Shown one piece after another: positions 1 through 7,705 of a stretch of DNA of 64,000 nt. The stretch spans positions 868,001 to 932,000 of the forward strand of contig CAVTEP010000001.1 in the NCBI GenBank assembly GCA_963733915.1, in the 5' to 3' direction. The DNA comes from Sulfomarinibacter sp963733915 (lineage in GTDB: Bacteria > Acidobacteriota > Thermoanaerobaculia > Thermoanaerobaculales > Sulfomarinibacteraceae). The position numbers were made by a program, and so were the translations under genes. The notes beneath the pieces were generated by a model that was given only the letters and a program-made list of their open reading frames with translations, did no database searches and was not told the origin of the DNA. Each line of letters starts with the position of its first letter. Position 1 is the first letter of the stretch.

Positions 1-1
1 A

Positions 2-79
2 CGAAGCGCCACGACAGCGCTCAATACCTTCGATGAAGTTCGCGCCATGACCTGGCGCTTGCTCAACCCACAAACCTGA
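2..79 (+). CDS. Four-helix-bundle protein, C-terminal end only (cut by window edge)
   Basis: The open frame from base 2 ends in a TGA at 77-79 and encodes the last 25 residues of a protein whose tail reads ALNTFDEVRAMTWRLLNP. That tail is nearly identical to the C-termini of the two complete four-helix-bundle genes at 23389-23742 and 37047-37400, which lie on the opposite strand. The family (TIGR02436, related to S23 proteins of rRNA intervening sequences) is about 120 residues of four helices with no known enzymatic activity. This is therefore the third copy in the window, in inverted orientation. Identification rests on similarity to the other copies; the start lies outside the window. Confidence 0.85.
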   Translation, partial: RSATTALNTFDEVRAMTWRLLNPQT

Positions 80-343
<264 letters not shown>

Positions 344-874
344 CTAGTAATATGGTCGATACCCCAGGTCCTCGTCCTCGATCGGGCCCTTCTGTTTCAG
401 CTGTTCGATGCCCACGACGGCCTGTTCGCGGGTCGTGTAGGCGAACGCGTGCTTCCGGCTCATGATCAGCGCCTGCTTGGGACAGGCATCGACGCAATAA
501 CCGCAGAATACGCAGCGCAACAGGTCAATTTCGAACGACAACGGTAGCTTTTCCCACTCGACCGTCGCCTCCGGGTCCTCCTCGGCGACGATCGTGATGC
601 AGTCCGCCGGGCACACCGTCTCGCACATATAGCAGGCGACGCAACGCAGCGAGCCGTCGTCTTTCGTGGTCAAGATGTGGCGCCCGCGCATTCTCTCCGA
701 GTACTCGCGCACCTCTTCGGGGTATTGGATCGTCGCCACATCCCGTTGGCCAAAGAGGTTGCGAAGAAAGTGGCGGAGCGTCACCGCCAGGCCCTTGACG
801 ATCGAACCCAGGTAGAGCCGTTCACCGAGACCGCGGCGCCGCGGATCGACGTTGACGGTGGTGACCGGTTTCAT
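344..874 (-). CDS. nuoI: NADH-quinone oxidoreductase subunit I (2x[4Fe-4S] ferredoxin-type)
   Basis: A 176-residue protein carrying two CxxCxxCxxxCP motifs (CVACYMCETVCP and CVFCGYCVDACP), which bind the N6a and N6b [4Fe-4S] clusters that pass electrons towards N2 in the peripheral arm of complex I. The start at 874 is chosen because its ATG overlaps the TGA of nuoCD (ATGA, 871-874), a typical translationally coupled junction, and because the upstream extension of the frame to 982 has no family resemblance. It is the last gene of nuoB-nuoCD-nuoI. No nuoH lies before it, unlike most nuo operons. An AACGTT array begins almost directly after the stop codon. Confidence 0.95.
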   Translation of the reverse strand: MKPVTTVNVDPRRRGLGERLYLGSIVKGLAVTLRHFLRNLFGQRDVATIQYPEEVREYSERMRGRHILTTKDDGSLRCVACYMCETVCPADCITIVAEEDPEATVEWEKLPLSFEIDLLRCVFCGYCVDACPKQALIMSRKHAFAYTTREQAVVGIEQLKQKGPIEDEDLGYRPYY

Positions 875-2580
875 CGGTCGAGTTCCCCGGCAATAATGTT
901 GAGGCTGCCGAGGATTGCGATCGAATCGGCGACGAGATGACCCTCGAGCATGTGTGGATAGGCCTGGAAGATCGCAAAACACGGCGGGCGAACCTTGATC
1001 CGATAGGGCTTGCCGCCTCCGTCGGAGACGATGTAGTAACCGAGCTCGCCGTTGGCGCCCTCAGTCGAAGAGTAGGCCGCCCCGGCCGGCACCTTGATGC
1101 CCTCGTAGATCAGCTTGAAATGCCAGATCAGGGCCTCCATCTCCGAGTAGACCTTGTCCTTTGGCGGCAGCGCGACGTGATGGTTGTCCGTGATCACAGC
1201 ACCGTCGGGCAGGTTGTCGATCGCCTGTCTGATAATCGCGAGACTCTGCCGCATCTCCTCGAGACGTACGAGATAGCGCGCATAACAGTCGCCGGCGCTG
1301 GCGATCGGGACCGCAAAATCGTAGTTCTCATAGCCGAGGTAGGGTCGAGCGCGGCGCAGGTCGAAGGGCACACCACTCGCCCGCAGGCAGGGCCCGGTCC
1401 AGCCCCAGGCTATTGCCTCTTCGGCCGACATCACCCCGATGCCCTCGGTGCGGTCGCGAAAGATGCGATTCGTGGTGACGAGCTTGTCGACATCGTCAAT
1501 GAACTTGGGGATGTAGCCGAGCAGATAGCGGACCCGTTCCTCAAAGTCGCCGGGCACATCGTGGGCGAGACCGCCGACCCGGGCGTAGGACACGGTCAGA
1601 CGCCCACCCGCGCAAGCTTCGAGCAGCGAATAGATCTCCTCCCGCGGCTGGAAGAAGTACCAAAAATTGGTCAGGGCACCGAGGTCCACGAGATTGGCTC
1701 CGAGGCACACGGCGTGATCCATCAGGCGCGAGAACTCGGAGAGGATCACCCGCACAGCCTGCGCCCTCGGGGGCGCCTCGATACCCAGCATCTGCTCGAC
1801 GCCGAGCGCGTAGCCGACTCCGTTGATCATGCTCGAGCAGTAGTTGAGGCGGTCGGTGTAGGGGATCACCTCGTTCCAACCGTGGGTCTCGGACATCTTT
1901 TCGAAGCACCGGTGCAGGTAGCCGATTTCGGTCTCGGCCTTGGTGATGACCTCTCCTTCGAGCCGGACCACGGTGCGGATCGTGCCGTGGGTCGCCGGGT
2001 GGGAGGGTCCGAGGTTGAGGATTTGGGTTTCGAACTGGTCGTCGTCTTTTTCTTCGGTGTCGATCGCCCAGGCGGGAACCATGCTCTCGGCTTCGGTCAG
2101 GATCCAACGTTGAGCGGGATCGTAATCCTTGCGCAGCGCGTGGCCCTGAAAGGCGTCGTGGGTGAGAATGCGGCGCAGATTGGGGTGGCCGTCAAAACGG
2201 ATACCCATGAGGTCCCAGGCCTCGCGCTCGAACCAATCAGCCGCCTTCCAGATGCCGTATGCGGAGGGCAGTCGGGGATCGTCCTCCGAGAGTGGGACGC
2301 GCACCCGCACCCGGCGCCCCTTGTCGAGGCTCGCGAGGTGGTAGACCACTTCGAATCGCTTGTCGCGCTCGGGATAGTCGACGCCGCACACGTCGAGGAG
2401 CAGGTTGCAGTCGAATTCGGGCTGGTCGCGGAGAGCGCGCAGCACTTCGACCAGCCGGCTCCGATCAGACGTGATCTCGGTGAAACCGTCGGCCGTCGTT
2501 ACGACCTGCAGGTCGTCGCCGCCCGGTAGGAACTTGGCCAGCGGGTTTGGCGTCACCACGTCACGACTCGAGGCGGTCAT
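871..2580 (-). CDS. nuoCD: NADH-quinone oxidoreductase fused subunits C and D
   Basis: The 569-residue protein joins a NuoC (30 kDa subunit) domain in roughly the first 180 residues, including the ERExWDLMGIxFxGHPNLRR region, to a NuoD (49 kDa subunit) domain that begins near LNLGPSHPATHG and runs to the C-terminal RPPCFA and LDR end. NuoD forms the quinone site at the top of the peripheral arm. The fusion is the form known from E. coli and several other phyla; its length there is about 600. The start codon overlaps the end of nuoB by 20 bases and the stop overlaps nuoI by 4, so the three are one transcription unit. A 530-residue frame on the opposite strand is only its shadow. Confidence 0.96.
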   Translation of the reverse strand: MTASSRDVVTPNPLAKFLPGGDDLQVVTTADGFTEITSDRSRLVEVLRALRDQPEFDCNLLLDVCGVDYPERDKRFEVVYHLASLDKGRRVRVRVPLSEDDPRLPSAYGIWKAADWFEREAWDLMGIRFDGHPNLRRILTHDAFQGHALRKDYDPAQRWILTEAESMVPAWAIDTEEKDDDQFETQILNLGPSHPATHGTIRTVVRLEGEVITKAETEIGYLHRCFEKMSETHGWNEVIPYTDRLNYCSSMINGVGYALGVEQMLGIEAPPRAQAVRVILSEFSRLMDHAVCLGANLVDLGALTNFWYFFQPREEIYSLLEACAGGRLTVSYARVGGLAHDVPGDFEERVRYLLGYIPKFIDDVDKLVTTNRIFRDRTEGIGVMSAEEAIAWGWTGPCLRASGVPFDLRRARPYLGYENYDFAVPIASAGDCYARYLVRLEEMRQSLAIIRQAIDNLPDGAVITDNHHVALPPKDKVYSEMEALIWHFKLIYEGIKVPAGAAYSSTEGANGELGYYIVSDGGGKPYRIKVRPPCFAIFQAYPHMLEGHLVADSIAILGSLNIIAGELDR

Positions 2581-3046
2581 AATGTGTCTCTCCGCGCTGG
2601 ATCAGCTCCTGGAGCATGAAAACCCCCTCCATCAGGGCCTCGGGAGTCGGGGGGCAGCCCGGCACGTAGACGTCGACAGGGATGAATTCGTCGACGCCCT
2701 GGACAACGTGGTAGGCGCGATAGAACCCGCCGGTGCAAGCGCAGGCGCCCATCGATATCACGTACTTCGGCTCCGCCATCTGGTCATAGATCCGCTTGAC
2801 CACCGGCGCCATCTTGTCGGTAATGGTCCCGGCGACGATCAACATGTCGGATTGGCGCGGGGAGAAGCGAACGACCTCGGCGCCGAACCGCGCGAGATCG
2901 TAGTGCGAGGAAACCGTTGACATGAACTCGATCGCGCAGCAGGCGGTACCGAAAGGGAGGGGCCACAAGCTGTTTTTTCGCGCCCACGCGAGCATTGTTT
3001 CGAGCCGGGTCGTGAGCAGCGAAGAGCTGCCGTCGGGTTGACGCAT
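2561..3046 (-). CDS. nuoB: NADH-quinone oxidoreductase subunit B
   Basis: A 161-residue NuoB/PSST protein. It shows the adjacent Cys pair (GTACCAIEF, about residues 36-37), a further Cys in GACACTGG and the VPGCPP motif, which together ligate cluster N2, the electron donor to quinone. It is the first gene of nuoB-nuoCD-nuoI. nuoA is absent upstream: the next 220 bases are non-coding and then a gene runs the other way. Together B, CD and I make up exactly the Q-module of complex I; the N- and P-module genes must lie elsewhere. Confidence 0.96.
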   Translation of the reverse strand: MRQPDGSSSLLTTRLETMLAWARKNSLWPLPFGTACCAIEFMSTVSSHYDLARFGAEVVRFSPRQSDMLIVAGTITDKMAPVVKRIYDQMAEPKYVISMGACACTGGFYRAYHVVQGVDEFIPVDVYVPGCPPTPEALMEGVFMLQELIQRGETHYDRLES

Positions 3047-3267
3047 TCGGCCTCCTAGGACGACGTTGCGGCCGCATTATACAGCCGCCGACGGCCAACG
3101 GTCGGACATCTGAAACAACCCCCATCGAGCCGGAAAATATTGCGTTTCGAAGCTTTGCGTGATAATTATTTTGATGTGACGGTCTCGCTGTCGCCGCCCT
3201 GAACAAATGGAGCATTCTGTCCAGGCGGCTTCGGTAAGGCCGGTTTGAGAGATCAAGGAGTGGGCGG
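3047..3267. promoter_or_regulatory. Divergent intergenic region between nuoB and the RRM gene
   Basis: This gap separates divergently transcribed nuoB (-) and the RRM gene (+) and holds no credible gene. Its middle (about 3134-3175) is much more AT-rich than its surroundings. For the + strand a weak sigma70-like pair can be proposed, TTGCGT at 3140-3145 and GATAAT at 3161-3166, although the 15-base spacing is short. The RRM gene has an AAGGAG ribosome-binding site near 3254-3259. Promoters for both genes probably lie here, but the exact sites are guesses. Confidence 0.35.
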
Positions 3268-3558
3268 ATGGAGAAGAGACTGTTTGTCGGAAACCTGGCC
3301 TACGATGTCGGCGAGAGCGAACTCGAGACCGCATTTGCGGACCACGGCACAGTCGTAAGTGCGGTTGTCATCCGGGACCGTGAGACGGGTCGTTCGCGTG
3401 GCTTCGGCTTTGTCGAGATGGAGACCGAGGAGGAGGCCGAGAGCGCGGCGGGCGCGCTGGACGGTTTCGAATTGGATGGCCGACGCCTGCGGGTCAATGA
3501 AGCTCAACCGAAAAAAGATGATCGCCAGCGGCGCTCGGACTTTGGAGAGCGCTGGTAG
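3268..3558 (+). CDS. Small RRM-type RNA-binding protein
   Basis: A 96-residue single RNA recognition motif protein. RNP2 is LFVGNL (residues 5-10) and RNP1 is RGFGFVEM (about 44-51); a short charged tail follows the fold. Proteins of this type in bacteria (Rbp family) bind single-stranded RNA and are often induced by cold. AAGGAG upstream supports the start. A strong bidirectional hairpin terminator follows 20 bases after the stop. The gene stands alone, divergent from nuoB. Confidence 0.92.
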   Translation: MEKRLFVGNLAYDVGESELETAFADHGTVVSAVVIRDRETGRSRGFGFVEMETEEEAESAAGALDGFELDGRRLRVNEAQPKKDDRQRRSDFGERW

Positions 3559-3578
3559 TTTCAAGAGGGCGCTGAACG

Positions 3579-3606
3579 AAAAAGCCCCGCTTGCGCGGGG
3601 CTTTTT
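3579..3606. terminator. Bidirectional intrinsic terminator
   Basis: A perfect 12-base inverted repeat (arms 3579-3590 and 3595-3606, loop TTGC) has a GC-rich stem flanked by A5 on the left and T5 on the right. It therefore works as a rho-independent terminator in both directions. It lies between the convergent RRM gene (+) and the outer-membrane protein gene (-, ending at 3619). Confidence 0.92.
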
Positions 3607-3618
3607 CATTACTGCGGG

Positions 3619-4326
3619 CTAGAAATTGTACGAAAATCCTCCGACCACCTGAAGGCCGGAGAGATCGATGGTACCGAATCCCGCGAAATCGCCATTGAGC
3701 TCGTCCTCCGCCCACCGGTATCGGCCCTCGAAAAAGAAGCTCCACTGACGGCTGAGCCGGAAGTCGATTCCGGCGAGCGCGAGCAGTTCCCAGGTCACCT
3801 GGTCGGCCTGGTAGGTGGCAAACACGATCGGAAGATCGTCGTCGGCGAAATCGATGAAGTAGCCCTCCTCGCGCAGCCTCCACCACACAAAACCGCCGCC
3901 GGCGCCGACGTACGGTCGCACGGTGGCGCTGCCAAACCGCACCACGTAGGCCGCCGTGAGGTCGGCGAGTCCGAGTGAGGTTGTGTGACTGATGTCCCCG
4001 CCGTCGCCATCCACGTAATCGATATAGGCCTGAGTTGCCGTGCCTTCGTAGAAGCTGACCCCAAAGAGCACCCCCCCGTAGCGCGAGGTGCGCCACAGGT
4101 AATCGGTGCCGAAGACGAGATCGTCGAAGCTCGAGGCCGAGCCCGTAAAGGTATCGAAATCCTCGTCCCAGAACTGCGAATCGGCGGCCGGTTGAAACAT
4201 CCCGCCATAGAACCGCCAGGAACCGAAGTCGCCGGGCTGCCAGTTGCCCTGAGCCTCGGCGTGGACGGTCCACAGGCAGGCGAGGGCAAGACCGATGGTA
4301 ATCACGAGGGATGGTTGACGGTGCAT
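3619..4326 (-). CDS. Outer-membrane beta-barrel protein
   Basis: The 235-residue protein begins with a signal peptide (MHRQPSLVITIGLALACLW...) cut near AEAQG. It continues as alternating aromatic and polar beta strands with glycine-rich turns, and ends in ...VGGFSYNF, the terminal aromatic signature of outer-membrane barrels. The predicted strands suggest a small OmpA- or OmpW-like barrel, but I do not recognise a named family. The start at 4326 rather than the far upstream ATG is fixed by AGAAGGAGG a few bases before it and by the signal peptide. It shares a bidirectional terminator with the RRM gene. Confidence 0.8.
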   Translation of the reverse strand: MHRQPSLVITIGLALACLWTVHAEAQGNWQPGDFGSWRFYGGMFQPAADSQFWDEDFDTFTGSASSFDDLVFGTDYLWRTSRYGGVLFGVSFYEGTATQAYIDYVDGDGGDISHTTSLGLADLTAAYVVRFGSATVRPYVGAGGGFVWWRLREEGYFIDFADDDLPIVFATYQADQVTWELLALAGIDFRLSRQWSFFFEGRYRWAEDELNGDFAGFGTIDLSGLQVVGGFSYNF

Positions 4327-4823
4327 CTGAACCTCCTTCTGCCCGGCCGATATCGGCGCTCCGGACACTGTACCTCGATATTTAGCAACATCGGTGCCAT
4401 GCTGCGAAACGTTGAGCGCCAGAACTCGGTGAGTGATTCCGTTGGGCGCTCCGTCTCGTCCAGGTTTCGAAGTGTAACCGGGAGGAGACACTAGGAGGGC
4501 GTTAGAACGTTCAACGTTCGAACGTTAGAACGTTCCACCCACCCACCCCGAAGCCGTTGGTCGCATTCGTTGAATCGGCAGTCAGGGACAGCGGCGGGAA
4601 CAGCGTCGGCGGCCGGAGACCGCGTCAGGGGCGGCCCACAGCGACGGCACCCGGAGGACCGGCACTGAAATCGTCGATCGACAGTCACGCGGCTTCTCAC
4701 AGACGGGGGAGGGTGTGATGGGAACGTTTAACGTTCTAACGTTCTAACGTTCTAACGATCCAACGGTTGGTCTACCCCTGGCCACCGATGAGCTTTCCCG
4801 GCTAGGATGAGTGAGGGGTACCC
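4327..4823. repeat. Gene-less repeat unit bounded by two AACGTT arrays
   Basis: The arrays lie at about 4498-4535 and 4723-4763. Between them is a body of some 190 bases (CACCCACCC..., GTCAGGGACAGCGGC, GGCCGGAGACCGCGTCAGGG, ACCGGCACTGAAA, GGGGGAGGG). The body matches the left end of the four-helix-bundle units at 23.25 and 36.9 kb but contains no such gene. A second, diverged copy is at 5618-5805. No coding potential is seen. It lies between the 5' ends of the barrel gene (-) and the isomerase gene (+), so promoters for both must also lie within this gap. Confidence 0.7.
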
Positions 4824-5585
4824 ATGATCAACCGGCTCATCCACGGAGACGTGCACGTGTTGCGGCTGAACCGGCCACCGGTGAACGCACTGTCGCCCGA
4901 ACTCCTGCGGCTGCTGGCGGAGGAGGTCCGCTGTGCTCCGGAACGCGGCGCCAGGGCCCTGATCCTCACGGGAGGCGAGGGAATGTTCTCGGCGGGTCTC
5001 GACGTGCCGCTCCTGATGACGCTCGATCGGAAGTCTCTGGCTGAGGCGTTGGTCACCTTCTTCGACGCCATCGAATCACTGGCAGCATCGACGGTGCCGT
5101 TGGCGGCCGCCATCACCGGTCACAGCCCGGCCGGCGGAGCAGTCCTCGCGTTGTGTTGCGATTGGCGGGTGATGGCCGCCGGCGAGTACACGATCGGCCT
5201 CAACGAGGTGCGGATCGGCATCCCGGTCCCCGACATCTTGGCGGTGCTGGCGACGCGCGCCGTCGGTCCGCGAGTCGCCGAGTCGCTGTGCGTGTCGGGT
5301 CGTCTCGTGGCGGCTGAGGAGGCGCTGAGGATCGGGTTGATCGACGAGGTCGCGCCGATGAAGCACGTGGTCGATACGGCCCTTGCGTGGTGCGAGCGAA
5401 TCATCGAGGCCCCGGTGAAGGCTCTATCCGACACCAGGTTGGTCATGCGCCGCGACCTCGTCGAGGCGATTCGATCGTGCCGCGAGGAGGACACCCGGCG
5501 CCTCGCAGATCTCTGGTTCCAGCCCGAACTCCAGGCCGCGATGCGAGCCCTGGTCGAGCGCCTCAAAGGCGAGCTGAATTCTTAA
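4824..5585 (+). CDS. Enoyl-CoA isomerase of the ECI1 type (crotonase superfamily)
   Basis: The 253-residue crotonase-fold protein has the oxyanion-hole segment FSAGLDV (about residues 56-62) and HSPAGGAVLAL (about 94-104). The segment WRVMAAGEYTIGLNEVRIG (about 113-131) corresponds to the region of mitochondrial Delta3,Delta2-enoyl-CoA isomerase around GLNE, whose Glu is the single catalytic base. The second Glu of true hydratases is not apparent at the usual place. It therefore probably moves double bonds in unsaturated fatty acyl-CoA during beta-oxidation. The stop codon is formed inside a GAATTC array. A plain hydratase remains possible. Confidence 0.85.
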   Translation: MINRLIHGDVHVLRLNRPPVNALSPELLRLLAEEVRCAPERGARALILTGGEGMFSAGLDVPLLMTLDRKSLAEALVTFFDAIESLAASTVPLAAAITGHSPAGGAVLALCCDWRVMAAGEYTIGLNEVRIGIPVPDILAVLATRAVGPRVAESLCVSGRLVAAEEALRIGLIDEVAPMKHVVDTALAWCERIIEAPVKALSDTRLVMRRDLVEAIRSCREEDTRRLADLWFQPELQAAMRALVERLKGELNS

Positions 5586-6077
5586 TTCTCAATTCTCGAA
5601 TTCTCAATTTTGAATTCCCACCCGCCCCTCCACGAAGCTGTGGATCCCATCAGTTGCAACGGCGTACAGGGACAGCGGCAGGAACAGCGCCAGCGGCCGG
5701 AGATCGCGTTAAGGGCAGTCCACAGCGACGGCACCAGGACGGACCGGTACTGAAACTGTCGACAGCCACGCAGCCTCTGAAAAACCGGGGAGGGTGGGAA
5801 CGTTGAACGTTCTAACGTTTGAACGCTGCACCCACCCCCCACGAAGCCGTCGTCACGATTCCTGTTCGCTGCCCCGGTCGCTGCTCTCTGATTCTGACCC
5901 TGCCTCTGCGGACTGTCGCTGCCGCTGCTGACCAAAAGTCGCGATCTTGAATCTCTCCCAATTTCGGGTGAGCCCCATTCGTACTTCCAATCTTCTTTGC
6001 CTGCCCGGTTATCTGCGGGAGGGGAGGGTGGAATTCAAAATTGAGAATTGAGAATTCAGAATTGGGAATTCGCCCTT
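5577..6077. repeat. Compound intergenic repeat: GAATTC array, unit left end, AACGTT array, unit right end, GAATTC array
   Basis: In order there is a GAATTC array (5577-5620), a body of about 185 bases matching the left end of the repeat unit (5618-5798), an AACGTT array (5799-5829), a segment resembling the right end of the four-helix-bundle unit (GCTGCCCCGGTCGCTG and CTGCGG..TGTCGCTG, 5830-6030), and a second GAATTC array (6031-6077). No gene is seen. It looks like a unit that has lost its gene and had its ends brought together. Confidence 0.65.
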
Positions 6078-6144
6078 GCGGGGCGCTACCGAGATTCTCT
6101 TGAGTCGGATACAATGCGCGGGCCTATCGTCCTGGAGGACTCGC

Positions 6145-7683
6145 GTGAAGATACCGTCGCTCGTTCTGAAGCAGCTCTATACCCTCGGAAGTCTGGAAAA
6201 CACGTCCGATGGGGTGGTCTTCGGGCTCAAGAATCGCCTCAGCGACGCGGTGGTCACCGGCGTCGAGGAGATCTCAGTCGACAAGAAGACCGTTCGATTC
6301 GACGCCCTCCAGTTCACGATCGGCGACAAGACCTTTGCGCCGGCCGACGTGAGCGCCGAAAACCCGATCGTTTTCCCCCTCGGCAAAATCATGACCGTGC
6401 TGTGGAAGGGGGAGAGGTTGGGAATCGGGAAGCACGCGATCGCGGTGAGTGTCGACTCCACCCCCTTCGGCAAGCTCTCGTTTTCGGTCAAGGACTCAAT
6501 TCGCGAGACCAGGGAAGAGCGGGTCAAGGTCCCCTACGACCGCGAGGACGACTACAGCGGTGAAATCATCGGCCGACGGCAGAAATTCGCCCGTACGTTT
6601 TCCGGCGTCGACTTCAAGCACGTTTCGAAGTACTCCTTCGATCCCGCCGGAACCAAGGGCAATATCGAGAGCTTCGTCGGCGTGGCGCAGGTGCCGATCG
6701 GACTTGCCGGACCGATCAAGGTCAACGGCGAGTACGCGCAGGGTGAGTTTTTGGTGCCGTTGGCGACCACCGAGGGGACTCTTGTTGCATCGTACAATCG
6801 GGGTATCAAGGTGCTCAATCTCTCCGGGGGCGTCACCTGTACGGTGTCGGATGACCGGATGCAGCGGGCGCCGGTTTTTGTCTTTGCCTCGGCGAGGGAG
6901 GCGCGGGAGTTTCGCAACTGGGTCGCCGAGCACCTGGACGGCATCGCCCAGGCCGCGGAGGCAACCTCGAGCGTGGCCAAGCTCCTCGACATCGATACGT
7001 TTCTGGCGAGCCGTTTTGCCTATCTCCGTTTCAATTACTCGACCGGCGACGCCGCCGGCCAGAACATGGTCGGACGCGCTACCTTCGCCGCCTGTTCGTG
7101 GATCCTGGACAACGTCGGCAACATCGAACGTTTCTACCTCGAGTCGAACCTCGCCACCGACAAGAAGCACTCGCAGATCAACATCATGCGCACCCGTGGC
7201 AAACGGGTGATCGCCGAGGCGGTGGTCAGCCGCGATGTTCTCGTGCAGCACATGCGGGTCGAACCCGAGAGCCTTCAGTACCACTCCCAGATCTCCAACG
7301 TCGGCTCCTTCCTGTCGGGCGCCAATAACAACGGGGCCCATTCGCCGAACGGCATTACGGCGATGTTCATCGCCACCGGGCAGGACGTCGCCAACGTCGC
7401 CGAGTCATCGGCGGGAATCCTGTATACCGAGCTCAGACCGGACGGCGATCTCTACATGTCCCTGACCATTCCGTCGTTGATCGTCGCGACCTTTGGCGGC
7501 GGTACCGGCCTGCCGACCCAGCGTGAGTGTCTGGAGCTGATGGGTTGCGTGGGCAAGGGGAAGGTCAAGAAACTGGCCGAGATCATCGCCGGTGTCGCGT
7601 TGGCGGGCGAGATCTCCCTGGGTTCGGCCATCTCTTCGCTCGACTGGGTGTCGAGCCACGAGAAGTACGGCCGGAACAGGTGA
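6145..7683 (+). CDS. Class I-type HMG-CoA reductase with N-terminal beta-rich extension
   Basis: The 512-residue enzyme would reduce HMG-CoA to mevalonate with NAD(P)H, the committed step of the mevalonate route to isoprenoids. The catalytic part shows VGVAQVPIGLAGP (about 178-190), TTEG with the catalytic Glu near 210, TDKK (Lys near 340), GQD (Asp near 414), GGGTGLP, and a C-terminal His in SSHEK (near 505), the full class I catalytic set. Residues 1-125 form a separate domain I do not recognise, apparently beta-rich. The GTG start at 6145 is preferred to the ATG at 6076 because GGAGG sits 6 bases upstream. The next gene, a UbiB-like kinase, follows 22 bases later, suggesting co-transcription for isoprenoid or quinone synthesis. 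Confidence 0.92.
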   Translation: MKIPSLVLKQLYTLGSLENTSDGVVFGLKNRLSDAVVTGVEEISVDKKTVRFDALQFTIGDKTFAPADVSAENPIVFPLGKIMTVLWKGERLGIGKHAIAVSVDSTPFGKLSFSVKDSIRETREERVKVPYDREDDYSGEIIGRRQKFARTFSGVDFKHVSKYSFDPAGTKGNIESFVGVAQVPIGLAGPIKVNGEYAQGEFLVPLATTEGTLVASYNRGIKVLNLSGGVTCTVSDDRMQRAPVFVFASAREAREFRNWVAEHLDGIAQAAEATSSVAKLLDIDTFLASRFAYLRFNYSTGDAAGQNMVGRATFAACSWILDNVGNIERFYLESNLATDKKHSQINIMRTRGKRVIAEAVVSRDVLVQHMRVEPESLQYHSQISNVGSFLSGANNNGAHSPNGITAMFIATGQDVANVAESSAGILYTELRPDGDLYMSLTIPSLIVATFGGGTGLPTQRECLELMGCVGKGKVKKLAEIIAGVALAGEISLGSAISSLDWVSSHEKYGRNR

Positions 7684-7705
7684 AGCGGCGCCGGCGGGCA
7701 CGGTG

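Noticed and set aside
937..2529. 530-residue open frame on the + strand
   Set aside because: It lies opposite nuoCD, which has an unmistakable family match; the frame is a GC-rich antisense shadow without recognisable domains.
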